Positions 48,189 through 61,189 of a stretch of DNA of 64,000 bases are shown in pieces. The translations under genes were made by a program, and so were the position numbers. Positions within the stretch are counted from its first letter, which is position 1, and every line of letters starts with the position of its first letter. This DNA comes from Rhynchonema sp. JSB1_4. Taxonomy: Eukaryota > Nematoda > Chromadorea > Monhysterida > Xyalidae. The notes under the pieces were generated by a model. The model worked only from the letters and a program-made list of their open reading frames with translations. It was not told where the DNA came from and did no database searches. The DNA lies in NCBI GenBank assembly GCA_030248065.1, contig JASAMV010003703.1, positions 1 to 64,000 of the forward strand, in the 5' to 3' direction.

Positions 48189-49673
48189 TAAGTACATACC
48201 CTGAGCTTCAAAAACAGAAAACGAGAGCTTGCGCGGGTTCGGAGGGCGCAAAGAGCGCAAAAGTTATTGACCTGAAATAAGTGCCCACTTATTCTTCGCA
48301 GTTTAGGTAGCTGACATAGGGAGAGTTTTGGAACACCATTTTAGAAACAGGTTCAAACATCTTCACGCTTACGAGTGAGTTTTCGACGGTTTGTGTCCTT
48401 TGTGTAAGCATTATAGTTGACAGTTATAGTTCGTAACGCTAACGCAAGCAAAGAAAACGGGAAATTGGAGCCAATAATCTCCCGAAAGCAAAAGCGGGGT
48501 TGTGAGCTAGGGACAAGGTCTAAAAACATGTTCAGCATGCTAAAAGGATTAGCCCCATATTCTGCCTGCATGACAGCCAAGAAATACAGTGGCTAAAAAG
48601 AGCCGGCCAAGATAGAAACTAAAAACAGCGGTTTTCTATTTGGCCAATTAGCCAAAGGGAGCAGCTGATATTGAAAAAATATCATTCCAGGAAAACGATG
48701 CAAGAAAATAACCATGGATTCACCCCGAATGAGGCCACAGAATCGTTGGCGCTATATACATATGTATGTACATGTATGTATGTAAGTACGATATCAACAT
48801 ACCCGAATTTTCTTGTTATATAGCCCCTGGGTCTATATTCGGTGGCATGTGATGTGGAAGCGGATTTTGAAAATATTTTTATTTCCAAATGAAGCCCCAT
48901 GTAAAATTTGTTAACTTTTCGAATTTCATCATGTTTACGTTCTTTGACGGTAATTTTTACTATCAACTTTTGGTACGCAAGATAAAAATCAGGAATAAGA
49001 GCCCCATGCACATTTTCCGAATAAAGTTGCCACCACAGGTCTTTTCGAGGGGGCTGAAACCGGAAAACCCCGGTACGTTGCGCTCGGCTTGTGAGCACAA
49101 TGAAGCTGCGTAATAAGATTAAACTACATACAGTAGCTTGCCTGACGCCGGAAAAAGAACGCCTGGCCTCGGACGAAAATTACACCCATGAAAGGGCGAA
49201 TCGAAAGATTGCTTGATGTATGAGCATACACGAACAAAGAAGCAAACTTGATCAAGTTTCAGGCTTGTTTTTTATGTAGCACTGTAGGACAATGCCCTGT
49301 CAGGGATATTGCACAGCCAAGGTTTCCATTGATCATTAACAGTTTACAATTCCCGCGAGTCGCTGAAATTATAGAATCTTTGGTCTCAAACGAGGTATGT
49401 ATATGATGTAAAAACAACGGGTAAAACGAGAAACGATGCACATAAATCTTCCTCAAACTTCAAAAACCGTTAAATGACGCACGATGTCAAAGAAAATGAC
49501 GGAAACTGAAGCGGGATTATAAAATCTAGAAAGAGGGACGCCAGCCGCGGTGCGCACAGATCATGAAAGCATGGACGGGTCTCTAACACAAATGAAACAT
49601 ACGGAAAGCCAAAATATGGACCATCATGGGCGGCGTGATTGGATTGTGCAGCGCCGGCACATATGCGTACAGC
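48189..49673. other. Unassigned spacer
   Basis: No supported gene. A TATGTACATGTATGTATG microsatellite-like patch lies near 48.77 kb. The 49666-49673 end is the left target duplication of the next element. Confidence 0.3.
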
Positions 49674-50459
49674 CAGGGTTGGATTAAAAAAAAAGTAAAA
49701 ATTTTTTTGTAAAAAAAAAATTTTTTTTTTTAAAAAAAAAAGTTGGCCACTTTTTTTTATTTAAAATTTTAAAAAGTAAGTCCACTTTTTTTATTATTTT
49801 CCCCTTTTTTTCGTTATTTTCTCACTTTTTTAAGGTAAAAATGTATGTTTTCATGCGTTTTATTGCTCATCATTCTCAAAAAATCGCCTGCGGCGCTTAT
49901 ATTTCAGTTTAAAACGGCGTTGTAATGGACTCATACAGTTCCTAGACATCCCAACAATCGCACCACGTATAATATAGGACACCCCATACCGTATACTGTG
50001 CAGTTATTGAGCTATCGACGTAAGCTATCGACAGACTCCACGTTGCTCGCCTATTTGCAGTTGTGTGGATTTGTCATTTGTTGCTTTTGTCACACAACAT
50101 GAGTGTGGTGTAGCTCTTTATCTCTCTTCAAATTTATCCCCAAATTCACAAACAGAAGGTTGGTCTTCCTTTTGTCATTGTATGTATGCCCACAGAGTTA
50201 CCTTCGGCCGGGTTCTCAAAGTTGTGACCAAATGGGCTAGATCGCAGGTGATCGACATAAACATGCAAGTCAGTGGAGAAGTTCTCATAGTGTCCCTCAA
50301 AACATACCTAAATAACATGATTTCAGAAATTTCATTTTTCTAGAAACCAATTTTTTGGGGGTCCGGAATAAAAAAAAGTGATTTTTAAAAAAAAAATTTT
50401 AAAAAGTTTTTTAAAAAAAAAAAAGTTCGATAATAAAAAATTTTTTTAATCCAACCCTG
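49674..50459. mobile_element. hAT-like MITE with perfect 8-bp target duplication
   Basis: 786 bp with terminal inverted repeats CAGGGTTGGATTAAAAAA / TTTTTTAATCCAACCCTG and the flanking duplication CGTACAGC (49666-49673 and 50460-50467). The CAGGG-type termini and 8-bp duplication are diagnostic of the hAT superfamily. The interior is A/T runs plus about 450 bp of unique sequence and encodes no transposase. It is therefore non-autonomous. Confidence 0.88.
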
Positions 50460-50467
50460 CGTACAGC

Positions 50468-50829
50468 ACAAGCGCCAGACAGAGACAGCTGAGCTCCAAC
50501 TCTGTTGGGCTTCCGTTAGTTTTTGCCCGCTGCTCAATTCATGCGCATTGTCAACATTGCATACCTACAGGAACTTCTAAAAACAGCTTGTGGGTGGAGT
50601 GCCACCTATTAGCGCTGTTTGCGCCTAGATTTTTCGCGGCAGATTTTTTTATAATCAGCTGACAAGAGCGCTCAGGCGCCTTTTGCTTCCCTTGAGTTTT
50701 GCGCCTGAGGTTGTTATGGGGGGCAAGCAAAGTCATCGCTATATGGGTGTCTGAAAAAGTGCAACCCCAATAAAATATTTTTTGGCAACAACGCGGCTTT
50801 TTCACATTTTCGATGCCATTTTGAATATA
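50468..50829. other. Unassigned spacer
   Basis: No ORF or repeat that I can support. Confidence 0.3.
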
Positions 50830-51017
50830 GGGTGGAATTTTCGAAACGGTGTAAAGGTCAGTCGGGCGTAAAGGTCGGCGTAGCTCAGTGTAAACGTGAA
50901 ACATTGCCTGTTATTAACGTGGAATGTTTCAAGTTTACACCGAGGTCTATCACACTAAGCTGTCGACCGAGCCGACCTCACCCAACTGACCTTTACACCG
51001 TTTCGAAAATATCACCC
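50830..51017. mobile_element. Palindromic MITE, GGGTG(N)nTTTTCGAAACGG ends
   Basis: 188 bp that fold back almost end to end. TTTTCGAAACGGTGTAAAGG on the left pairs with CCTTTACACCGTTTCGAAAA on the right, and GTGTAAAC and GAAACATT pair further in. No clear target duplication. Confidence 0.7.
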
Positions 51018-53020
51018 AAAGCGTGTTGTGTTTCTGCCCGTGATGCTGGCCAAAAGCACGCGCTTACGCACGCAACGGGAACGAAACCAAGTGCGCAACG
51101 CGAAAAATGCTGCTGAAGAAAATAGCAAGGAAAATCGTGCTTTGCCTGGCACGATTTGGAGCCTCCTCAGCCCACCTCCCACCGCACCTCAAGACTAGAA
51201 TACCCAGTCATGCAGCCACCATTTATTTAAAGTCGAAGTTGCTTTTTTTCTATCGCTGATTTGCTCTGACACGCTGTGAATAGAACCATTACTTCGTTAC
51301 GAGCGCCAAAATTGTGCAGTTATCGAATTCATAACCAAACCGCTCTATAGGTCGAGGGTCTATGGTGTAAATTTCAGTCTAGGGTGCGTCTAAAAATATA
51401 GGTCTTATATTTACATGAAAAAAGCGCTGACGATCGAAAGAATGTCTGGCATGATTGAAAATGGTAAAACTGATATCTATACATTTTCACAAGTCGCAGA
51501 GCATGAACGCGCCAAGAGCTTCTGTCGAAGCACGAAACAGAGAAACCTGACGAAAATAGTTTCTGTCAGTCAACTAATGTCGTTTATGGGCTCGTGTGAG
51601 CTTGAAATGATGAGTTTTTGCAGCAAAAGAAAACCAACGAAGCATTAAAGGTGCGTCGGAAATAGTGTTACATTGACTACAGCGCGCTTCGTTTTTTCGA
51701 ACGCCAAAGGGAAGTTTGGCGAAAAAACACATTTGGGTTAGACGACCTTTATAGAGTATATGCAGTGAAAGTAATGAGGTTTGACAATGTATGTAACAAA
51801 GGCCACTGGTTGTGCAAATGAACAAAACATAACTGTCCTGGCATGAGCATATGTACATAATGTTTTGGTTTGGACAAGCTTTCGTAGCCGGTTGCGAGCG
51901 CGCTCAAGTTCCCAAAATAGCAGGCGATTATGGCCTCACAGTACCGCAATTACTTTCTCGTCATAATCCTGTGTGTGAGCATAAATTGAAACTGAATGTT
52001 CGGGAATTTCGCAACACTGAATTCGTCCCAGGTCACACGTTCATGTGAGCCGACAGACTCATCAACTACATACGTATAACAGAAAATAGGGGCTTATTCT
52101 GTGCCGAAGGCTCTTGTTGTTCGGATTGGGATCGCGTGCAGCTGACTGTAATTGCGCTTTGGCTTGCAAATTCTTGCACCTTTCTAACGATTGCTAATAT
52201 TAGATAGAGCAAATCAGACAAATGACCGGAGGCTGAGAAGTGACAGTGGGTATGGCTGAGTTTTTTAACTATACCCTCACTATTATTGCACCGGAGTTTT
52301 ACATGTTCAGCCCCTCCGAATACTGCCTTCGGGGATGTGAAGGGGTTCCCGCTGGGGACTCCATATGGGCAAACATTTCCAAAAATTTGCATTTTAGTAC
52401 GCCAAAATTGACTTTGGTCACCTTTAGTGACGTTGGTGACTAAAATTAGCGTGATGCTGTTTTTCGCAGAACTGCAGTGCCTTGTTGGGTCATTACATAT
52501 CGGGGGCTAGAGTTGAAAACGTTCGGGTCACATTGTACGGGTATTGGATTTTCAGGGTGAAACATTACTGTGGACGGGGGCTACGTTCCACAATCTTACA
52601 ACAGTTTGAGCCCCAAGGGCTGATAAGTGGAAGCCTCCGGTACATGTAGCTTTTCCACCTGTCCATGCAGCTAAAACGGACCAAATATATGTACATGTAC
52701 CGTTTGGATTCAGGTCAGGACAACTTTCCACATTGCATAGTAACTGTTCATATGCAACCTTCACGAATCGAAGCTCAATTACAACATCTTAGTTCTCTTT
52801 TCATTTACGTACGTGCATTGACGCAATAAACAGCAACTGCTGCTCGTAAACATGCACACAGGACGATATTGGTTAAAACTGCTTCTCACGTGCTTCATGT
52901 ACAACAGCGATTGCGCAGTCACTTTTCGCAACATAAGTTTTGCGGATAAAAGCGCGCGGAAGTAGGCGTCTATTACTGGGAGGGTGTGTACGGTATATAC
53001 TTCGTATGTATGTATGTATG
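51018..53020. other. Unassigned region
   Basis: 2 kb with no supported gene. ORFs are under 110 codons and lack coding character. No repeat stands out. Confidence 0.3.
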
Positions 53021-53381
53021 TATAGTCCAACCACGCACTCATGAGACGACTCTTTTTAACGCTTATGCTTGGCCAGATTCAAAAATGCGCCGGTTACACG
53101 GGTTTTCGCAACCAAAAGAAAGAGATTGGGCCGAGAGACATGATGACAAGTTCCAGCTGGCTGACCTCAATTTGTTGCGTGCTTACGCGAACAGCAACAT
53201 CGTTCAACACACAAATGTTTTGGGAGTCAAAAGGGAATTTACGCACCGAGGTGGAGAGCATGTTTTTAAAAAATACATGCATTTCTCTTTCTTTCATTTC
53301 CGAAATACGTGGAACCGGAACATTATTGGATCCGTTCAAGTCAACTTCAAAATAAGTCGTCTCATGAGTTCGTGGATGGAC

Positions 53382-53385
<4 letters not shown>
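53021..53385. mobile_element. Inverted-repeat element family A, copy 1
   Basis: 365 bp. Ends TATAGTCCA(A/T)CCACG..CTCATGAGACGACT pair over about 100 bp, extending through CCGGTT.CACG and AAAGAAAGAGA. It sits inside a TATG microsatellite, so a target duplication cannot be read. Related copies lie at 56.8 and 61.2 kb. Confidence 0.75.
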
Positions 53386-53413
<28 letters not shown>

Positions 53414-53431
53414 TATGTATGTATGTATGTA
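53383..53431 (+). repeat. (TATG)n microsatellite
   Basis: About 12 units of TATG with one interruption, directly against family A copy 1. Apparent tyrosine/methionine-rich ORFs here are artefacts. Confidence 0.9.
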
Positions 53432-54263
53432 CTTCGTACTTTCAAAAGCACAAAAAAAGACGCGGACACGCAACAAAAGCGCAGGCAATGCGCAAGAAAA
53501 AACAAAGGTTTGTGTGAGTAAGCCGTTTCGTAAATAAGCACACCCATGAGATTTCCTATAGCAGGCATAGTGATGGAGCTTTTGATCGTGAGCAATGGAT
53601 GTATACATCAGAGGTTTGTCAGTTATAAATTCAGCGACATACCCGCCACACGCATCTGATGTCCCAGGTGACTGATAAATCTCAAGGGTGTTTGTAGGAC
53701 CTGACAAGACAAGATCCTCCCCATTATCTAAACATTGAGGCTCAATGGGAAAGCTAGTTGGCACAAGAAAACCATTCTCCAATGGAACTGTGGTCCTGAA
53801 CTATTGAACTATATAAATGTTGGAAATATATACAAAAAGAAAAATTCTAACTCTCAGCAAAAGTCGTGTTTATTTTTATCATCAGTGACTTGGCGTATGT
53901 ATAAGTGGGTCAAACAGGGGACTGCGCTTGGTCGTGCGCAAATCAAACTCAGCAGGATGATTTCCTGATAATTAAGACGAAGACGCATATGGTGACGTGC
54001 AGCCATGCCGTACGCTCCAGTGGCGCGTCTTTAAAAGCAGCGAAAAACAGGGTAGTATAGTTATATCGTCAAATCATGGCCCCTAAATGAGGGTGAGAAA
54101 TATTGCACGTGCTTTGACACAAGTTTTGACGCCTTGATTTGACGACGTTGTTATAAGCCCGAAAACGAGCGGCCTGAAATTTATATTGTATGTACTGTAT
54201 GAGAAACGACAAAACGTTGACAATGAAGTACATGAATGGAATATAATATTCCTGACAAGCGAA
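53432..54263. other. Unassigned spacer
   Basis: No supported gene or repeat. Confidence 0.3.
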
Positions 54264-54426
54264 TCTATACTACTAAAACAGGTAGACGTATGTCTGTGTG
54301 TGGCCCCCTCCCTCGGACGGGTCAATTTTCACGGGTAGCTTTGGGTATGCTAACGGGTCTTCGTTGGGGGGGGGCACGGCACGGGCGCGGCGCTGTAGCC
54401 GGGCCGTAGGCACGGGTCCCGTCTAG
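54264..54426 (+). mobile_element. Miniature Helitron, 163 bp
   Basis: Starts TCTATACTACTAAAAC and ends ...ACGGGTCCCGTCTAG. It is preceded by A and followed by T, the A^TC...CTAG^T insertion rule of Helitrons. A short GC-rich hairpin (ACGGG/CCCGT) lies directly before CTAG. No target duplication, as expected. No Rep/helicase, so it is non-autonomous. Confidence 0.8.
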
Positions 54427-54883
54427 TATTCCAAAAATTGAGATAAATACCTGAAAACAGGGCGCCTGTAACAATAAGCGTCCTAGGCATGTTTCACTGG
54501 TCATGACAGAAGACAGAAGCGTGCAGCACCTGCAAGACATACGGATTAGTGTGTACTTCACATTGCTATGGTTCAACTTTTGGCTGTTGAATGCTAACAT
54601 TTCAAAGGGGTTCCATTGAAGGGGGCTACTATTAGAAGCAGGCTTTTATCGAAGAGAGGAAAGGTTTCCTTTGGAAAGTGGCTTGCATATGATGTGGGGT
54701 GCATTGGGAAGGGGCTGGAGGGCTCCTAGGGAATTCCATTGAGAGGAGTATCGATTGATTGGCCTCTCCATTCTGGGCGGGCTTATTTCGGAAGGGGGCT
54801 TCTATGAGAAAGCAACTTTTTATTTGGCTTGCAGAGAACATGTACGTATGTGCATAGTAATATGCAGTATGCGCGTGATATTA
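54427..54883. other. Unassigned spacer
   Basis: No supported feature. Confidence 0.3.
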
Positions 54884-55047
54884 TTCCGCGACTATTCGGC
54901 TCTGGAAGTTCAGGCCCGACCTTTTCAGGCCCAGTTTTTCAGGCCCGGTCGATTCAGGCCCAGGATATTTGACCCATTAGTGGGCTTAGGCTTGGGCTCC
55001 AGCCGGGCCTTCACTTGTGCCCCGCGACTGAACCGTCGCACAACAGC
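54884..55047 (+). repeat. TTCAGGCCC-rich repeat, copy 1
   Basis: Begins TTCCGCGAC, contains four to five TTCAGGCCC units and ends GAACCGTCGCACAACAGC. It is inverted relative to 58524-58672. Confidence 0.75.
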
Positions 55048-55278
55048 GTGATGTGCCTTTCCCTCTTAACTCTTTCCGACAAAATATGAAACGACAAACG
55101 ACATACCTGATGTGTGAGGAAACTGTCACCAACATTGCATGCGTGTGACCCCGGCAAGTCGGATGACAACTTGCGTTGATTAAAAGCGCCAACGATATGT
55201 CTAGGCAGGAAAACGAGTATTGGCACACATCAGCTTTTTTATGAAAGCGAAACGGATCCTATTTGACATCGAAACACC

Positions 55279-55525
55279 GAGCGATATCAAACTTTGTGAT
55301 CGGATCGGACCTAACCGGTCGTGCCTTGACTTAAGGGATACTCAGAATTACTCAAACCACTAGTTTCGAGCGGCGTAAAAGTTGTTCACAGCCCCAGACC
55401 TAAAATGAACAACTTTCACGCCTGTTGTGGCTGGTGGCTCTTGTAAATGTTTTAATATTGTTAGTTAAAAAATATCACGTGTGATCAAGGCCAGACCGTT
55501 CCGATCGCCAAGTTTGATATCGCTC
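55279..55525. mobile_element. MITE with GAGCGATATCAAACTT ends
   Basis: 247 bp. The terminal inverted repeats GAGCGATATCAAACTT(T/G)GTGATCGGA are of the type seen around 33.36 and 34.25 kb. The core hairpin GGCGTAAAAGTTGTTCA/TGAACAACTTTCACGCC (55372-55422) resembles the core of the element in LINE ORF1 at 42.84 kb. Confidence 0.7.
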
Positions 55526-56770
55526 ATTGAGGAACTATGTAGGTACACGTCAACGTCACGAGTGCAACTGTGCCAAACAGCAGCTGTATAGTAGTAATGC
55601 AAAGTGCCTATTTATTCCGCACAACTCTCACGCTTTCAATAAAACTGTCAAAATTCACAGCTGCCTATGAGCTGTTGGAGTACATTTGTAAAGGGCGAGG
55701 TTAGAGGTCAAATCCGGAAATATTTCCGAATTCCGGGTTATCGTTGGACTGAAAATCTTACGGAACCGGAAATATTTCCACAGTCCGGAAATGTTTCGTG
55801 TCTTAGCATGCCAATCAGTTCTGTGTTCCAGATTACGGCTCTGACGTACAGTAAGTACATACATACATACGCCCAAACAGTCCAGGCTATTTTGTGGTAC
55901 CGACCTCCACTGAAAAGCATCTGAGCATGGCAGCGCGCAGAGATGGCTTTCCACCGTAGGCCTTTTGCGTTTATGCGTACGACACACATTTGCCTTTTTG
56001 TGTCATTTTTGCGAAATTTTCGAGCTGCCTTCAACCTTTATGTTTTCTTGTGGCCCCATGATCTTATTGTCACAGCCAACCGAAGCGAATGAAAAAGTGC
56101 CAAATTGTTTAATTTTTGTCTGACGTCTTGAAAAGGAAAAAGTCCGTCTGCTAACAACAGCAGTCATCACAAATTTTACAACTTTCTTCGCGTGTTTCCC
56201 GTTTCTTGAACCAAAAGCAAAAAAGTTACGATTCTTAATTTTGACCAGACATGCATTTTCCTCATTAAACATTGTGTTGTGACATGCTTTTGCCCCGTGT
56301 AAACTCTCATGAGCTATGGCAGGTACCTACATTTACCTAGACGTCTCAACGAAGCACAAGCTAACTTTTGGGCAAGTATGTAGGTGCACCTCAGTGAATG
56401 AACGAAGTCCCTTTTGTTTCCTTCCTTGGCTTTCTTGTTTCAAAAATATGCGTAATATCGCATGAATTCAGGTGCCCTATTCCAATCTATTGGAAGAGCA
56501 AATGCGTGCTTTTCACAAAGTCCATTATCAAATACCTAGGAAAGGCAATTAATTTCAGTATTGACGCTGCATTATACTTGACAACAGCACAGCCTTCGTT
56601 TGAATCTGATTTCTCATTAAAAATCAGCTGTCGAACGTGCGATGTGTTGGAACCCATTTTTGACGTATCATGTATACATGCGGTAGTATCTGTGTATATC
56701 GTAGGTTTAGACTGATCCCGGTCCTCAAATGTTTTCTCACTTTTTAGGAGTGAGGTAAGAGTCGCCTGTG
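55526..56770. other. Unassigned region
   Basis: No supported gene. A palindromic CCGGAAATATTTCCG patch recurs near 55.71 and 55.76 kb. Confidence 0.3.
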
Positions 56771-57087
56771 TATAGTCCATCCACCAGCTCATGGCACTTT
56801 GTGTTGCTGCTGGCTGCTCCACGTTCTAATGAAAGAGAAATTGAGTGTGACCGATTTTGCAAAAAAATAAAAAAAGCAACAAAATGTGTCGAAAAAGATT
56901 GAATTCGATCAAATTTAAGATTAAATTAAATTAAAATCGATAAAACTCGTCGATTTCATAAAAACCACAATCTAGGAACAAAATTTTTTTTTTGGAAACT
57001 CAATTTCTCTTTCATTAGAACGTGGAGGAAGGGAACAAACCAGCCAGCAGCATCAAAAAGTGACATGAGCTGATGGACAGACTATTA
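56771..57087. mobile_element. Inverted-repeat element family A, copy 2
   Basis: 317 bp. Outer TATAGTCCATCCACCAGCTC pairs with the right end, followed by a perfect inner inverted repeat CCACGTTCTAATGAAAGAG / CTCTTTCATTAGAACGTGG. The middle is A/T-rich. Confidence 0.75.
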
Positions 57088-58523
57088 CAGATGTTGTAAG
57101 TCAGTCCAGTTACAGTTTAGCTCAGTTTTCACCCTGGTTGGTGTGTTTACCCTGGATATATGAAATAACGTAACAATGTGTGACGACACCAAAGATGTAA
57201 TGCGCCCAGTTGTGAGATTACAAAAAGAAACTTAAAAGAAAGGATAAATAGTACGAGCATAGCAATTTGAAAGTTGAACGTTTGTCAGTGAATAAATATT
57301 GAGTCAGACAGAGTGTTGGTATAAATATATACAATTGACACATTATTTTTGTCGCCGATAGACGAGAAAACACATCACGGTCGAATCTTGCAGCCAACGA
57401 CACTGCCTTTTTGAATGGTTTTATAGATGGTTTGTTTATGAGAGACTGACGCAGCACTTTGTATTCAGCAATCGACATAAATCTGGACGTCACACAGTTC
57501 CACTGACATACTGTAATGACGCAGGTTATGAGAATACAAACATATGAGCACAGTCGATTGACAAATAAACATACCTGCTGGTACAATGGCGTCCAATCAA
57601 GCTATATGATAACAAATCGGAACATGTAACATCACGTTAGTAATAATAGAACGCACAGCAAATTTTTGCACCCTCTCCAGTTTCATACGGTCTTGTGCCC
57701 TATGCGGATAATAAATTTCCACAGCATAATATACACCTGAACAAAGTAATATGCAATCTGGATAACTTGCTGCGAGTCATAGATCGACGAAACAACGAGC
57801 TAAAGCTATACTGTCCAGCTAATGCGGGAAATCACGTTAGGCAACAATGAAACAGACTTTGACAAATTGTAACATCTGATGAAATAGCCTCCTATATTGT
57901 TCCATTTGGCACAAATGACCTTTGGATGCACACTTTGTCGTCGCATAACCAACAAGCAGCTCCATGTGTAGGAACACCAAACACTCTCTGTTAACCACCC
58001 TCGACGGAGACGTTTGCAGTTTAATTGTCAATGTTTGGTTATGTTGTGGCTAAACCAGCGTTGTTGGTCTTCGAGTTCCAGCTGTTCTTTCTTTTGACAT
58101 TGACTGACCAGAATTCCTGTTTTTTTTCCCGCGCACACTGCATTCTTGCTGGAACGCTTTTCACGAGCGTGGTTATTTTCCCGGCTTTTTTTAAGCACTG
58201 TGTCCACACAGGGTTTGTAAGCTTCAAAATTCCAAGTGAGGCTACATGTATGTTTATGAGTTGTTGAGTCATGATCGTCTCATCAGAAGCCATGCGTTTA
58301 GCAAGCTTCCGCTTCGCTTCGTGGATATGAAACAAAAACTTGTGTGTCAGAGGAACGGGAACAAGAAGCGCGAGTTATCAGCATAATGAGACCGGATCCT
58401 CTCTCCGAAACAGGATTTGCTTTTAAGATGAACATCAAAAAATCTGTACTCTGGGAACTTTTAAAGGTACAAACGGGGGCGGGGTGCAAGTAAACCTCGC
58501 CGTTCAGAATTAAGCTTGTTCGT
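57088..58523. other. Unassigned region
   Basis: No supported gene; ORFs up to 122 codons lack coding character. Confidence 0.3.
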
Positions 58524-58672
58524 GCTGTTGTGCGACGGTTCAGTCACGGGGCACAGATTCAGGCCCGGCCATTCAGGCCCGGCTGGAGCCTAACCCTAAG
58601 CCTATAAATGGGTTAAATATGTTGGGACTGAAAAATTGGGTCTGAATAGGTCGGACCTGAAAAGTCGCGGAA
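58524..58672 (-). repeat. TTCAGGCCC-rich repeat, copy 2 (inverted)
   Basis: Reverse complement matches copy 1 end to end with substitutions and small indels. TTCCGCGAC is outermost in both copies, so the pair could be the terminal inverted repeats of a 3.8-kb element or two separate insertions. Confidence 0.75.
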
Positions 58673-61189
58673 TACATATGTTCGTGCACTTTTTAGGATT
58701 CTTTCGTCATTAGAACCAGGTGCGCGCCACTCTCCAAAGGTAAAAGTTCGCTGCTGTTGTATTGAGTGTACGGAGTGTTTTTCAGCCCAATGTTTTTCCT
58801 TCCATCACAAATGTCATAAAATTTTGTGCAGTTCCTTGGCCTTCTCGGTGGCATGTTTGAAATTGTAATTGTAATTCAAAATCAGTATTATAGCGTTGTC
58901 CGCCTACTTAAAATCTTATACGTTTAAAATTTTTGTCTGTCGGGCAGCTGAACATGACATACAATCATCAAATACGGTTACCACGGTTCCTATCTGTGCA
59001 ACACCCGACCCCGAGCCCACCGTTGCGTACGCAGTAAGTGTTGGCCTCGCGTTTTTTAATCATTTTTAGATGCAACTTTCCAGATCGTGTGATTCGACGT
59101 GCAAAAACGAGAGATAACTGCACGGAAACAGAGGCCACCGTGATAAGCGCAGAAAGGGCACTTCGCTTCAGCAAAGTTTCGGGCGCTAGAAAGCGCGCCC
59201 GCGCAGTATTTTTAAGGACCGAAGTTACATATTCAACCACCCATGCACCCTAGCGGCGGGTGTCTCAATTATCAGCTCGCGCTTCGATTTTTGATCATGT
59301 GACCTAGCTGTCCGCACATGGATAGAGCAACGCCATCTGTCACTAAAGCCGGTTAGCAAGTTAGCAGATCTGATTGGAACTGCTTTTAGCGAAGGGCTGA
59401 TAATCGAGAAACTTGCCATGTTGTGCGGGCAAAAAAAGTTATCCATCGACACTCACTAATTACTGGCCAACCAACCAGCCGGCGTAAGGTGAAAACACGC
59501 GCCCACATATATGTAGCTATGAGCCTACTCCTAAAAGTGTGCGCAGCAACATTTTTGATGCCCGGAAAGTCGCCAAACGGTCATCCACCCTTGGTGGTCC
59601 ACCCGCTTTCGGTTGCGGGACCGTAGACTGGCACCGGAATACGGTACCCTACGATATAGAGTGGGTGCTGTCACGGAACTTTCCGTCGCTAATCTGACGT
59701 GCCACATTAGGTCATGCACCCGAGATGCAACCGGGCGGGTGCCTTGTCTGTCATAGCCAGTCGGCCCATTAGAAGGGTGTTAACTAGCTCTAACATCAGC
59801 CATAATAGTATTTAGGTGTACATGGGGTCAAATCCCCACGCCATGTGACTGTTAGCAAGAAACGACGAAGAACCGGCGTCCCGTGTGCATCTCTGAAAGC
59901 AGAAACAGTGTCGGCAGCTGGAACACTCCATCCATGTTTCAAGCAAGCGCACGAATGTATGTATGTGCACAAGACATGTAAATCAAAGGTGCATAAGGTT
60001 CTCTAATCAGTAGCGCGGCGACTTAATCAACTATGCTTCCTCACGTGATGCGTCACGTACCCGTGCGTGGTTGTGCTCGTTTGGGCTTGAATACCAGTCA
60101 AGATGACACTCGCATTGAGTTATATAAGCACCGGTAGCTATTTTTCAGCAACTTTATTAACCATTAAGTAACTGCTGCTTGCGCATATTTACAGTATCTA
60201 CCTTATGCTTGTAACATGAGTGGGAGTTTTTATTGAAGATGTGACCTATCTGTCGAACATCGTGGCTATTCGTTGTCTGCATACGACTTCCCAATTTCAG
60301 GACCACGATGGGTACATACTACATGTTGTAGATCCGATCTGACCATCCATACTCTTCAAAGGGTCCAAGTGGAAAATTGCACGTATTTCGCATTGCTTTC
60401 TCTGGATATTTCCATCTGGTAGACATGTTTCCGTCCGTCAAACATCTAAAATTAGGTAGTTCTCATTTCCGCTGCGTGTTCAACCGAAATGAAATGCCGC
60501 GATTGACGGAGCGCGATACCATGTTTAGCAGTTGCTATTTTGAGGCAAAGAATGGGGCGGGAGAGTCTGTCGACTCAGACCATAAACCGTAGTCTCAGTG
60601 TTCCACAGATTATTTTTCTTGATTGCTACACAGACAGCAACGGAGTCAAAAGAGACAACAATTTGCTCAGCGCGCCAAGGCTGTAACTACTCGGACATGT
60701 AATTTTCAGCGCTCGCCTTCTGCAACGCAGTGTATGTGTGGCAGGTCTTGGTGGATGGGTGGTCGTCCTTGGGTACTCCAACATTTCATGGTCCTCTAAA
60801 CCCCCAAAATTCCCTCGGGTCCGAAAAGTCCGAGGTGTCACCAATTCAGGCCCTCTCCGGACCAGGAACTACATATATACCTACACGCTGCTGCAAGGTA
60901 TGTATATTTATATACATGTATATGCATCGAAGTCGGGTAATCGGTCTTAATTTGTGCACACAGCCCGCCACGTATAGGTATGTGTACACCAGTTAACCAG
61001 CGGTGGGCCAGGGCTAGAACCTTGCTCTTTGGCTTCTGGCAGCCCGGCCGAGATATATTGTCATAAAAACCGTCAGACAACATCCGAAACGGAAACATAT
61101 TATCCGTCCGCCGGGAGCGACCGCCATCGCACGCCGACGGGGTCCGGGACACCTGACTTCACTAAGCCAGCTCTCAGACAAGTCTAGCG
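58673..61189. other. Unassigned region
   Basis: 2.5 kb with no supported gene. A T-arm-like TGGGGTCAAATCCCCA lies near 59.82 kb but no tRNA can be completed around it. Confidence 0.3.

Noticed and set aside
53309..53537. ORFs across the TATG microsatellite
   Set aside because: Composition is simple-sequence translation (YVCM repeats).
59600..59860. tRNA-like T arm TGGGGTCAAATCCCCA near 59.82 kb
   Set aside because: No matching D or acceptor stems could be found upstream, so no tRNA or SINE call.
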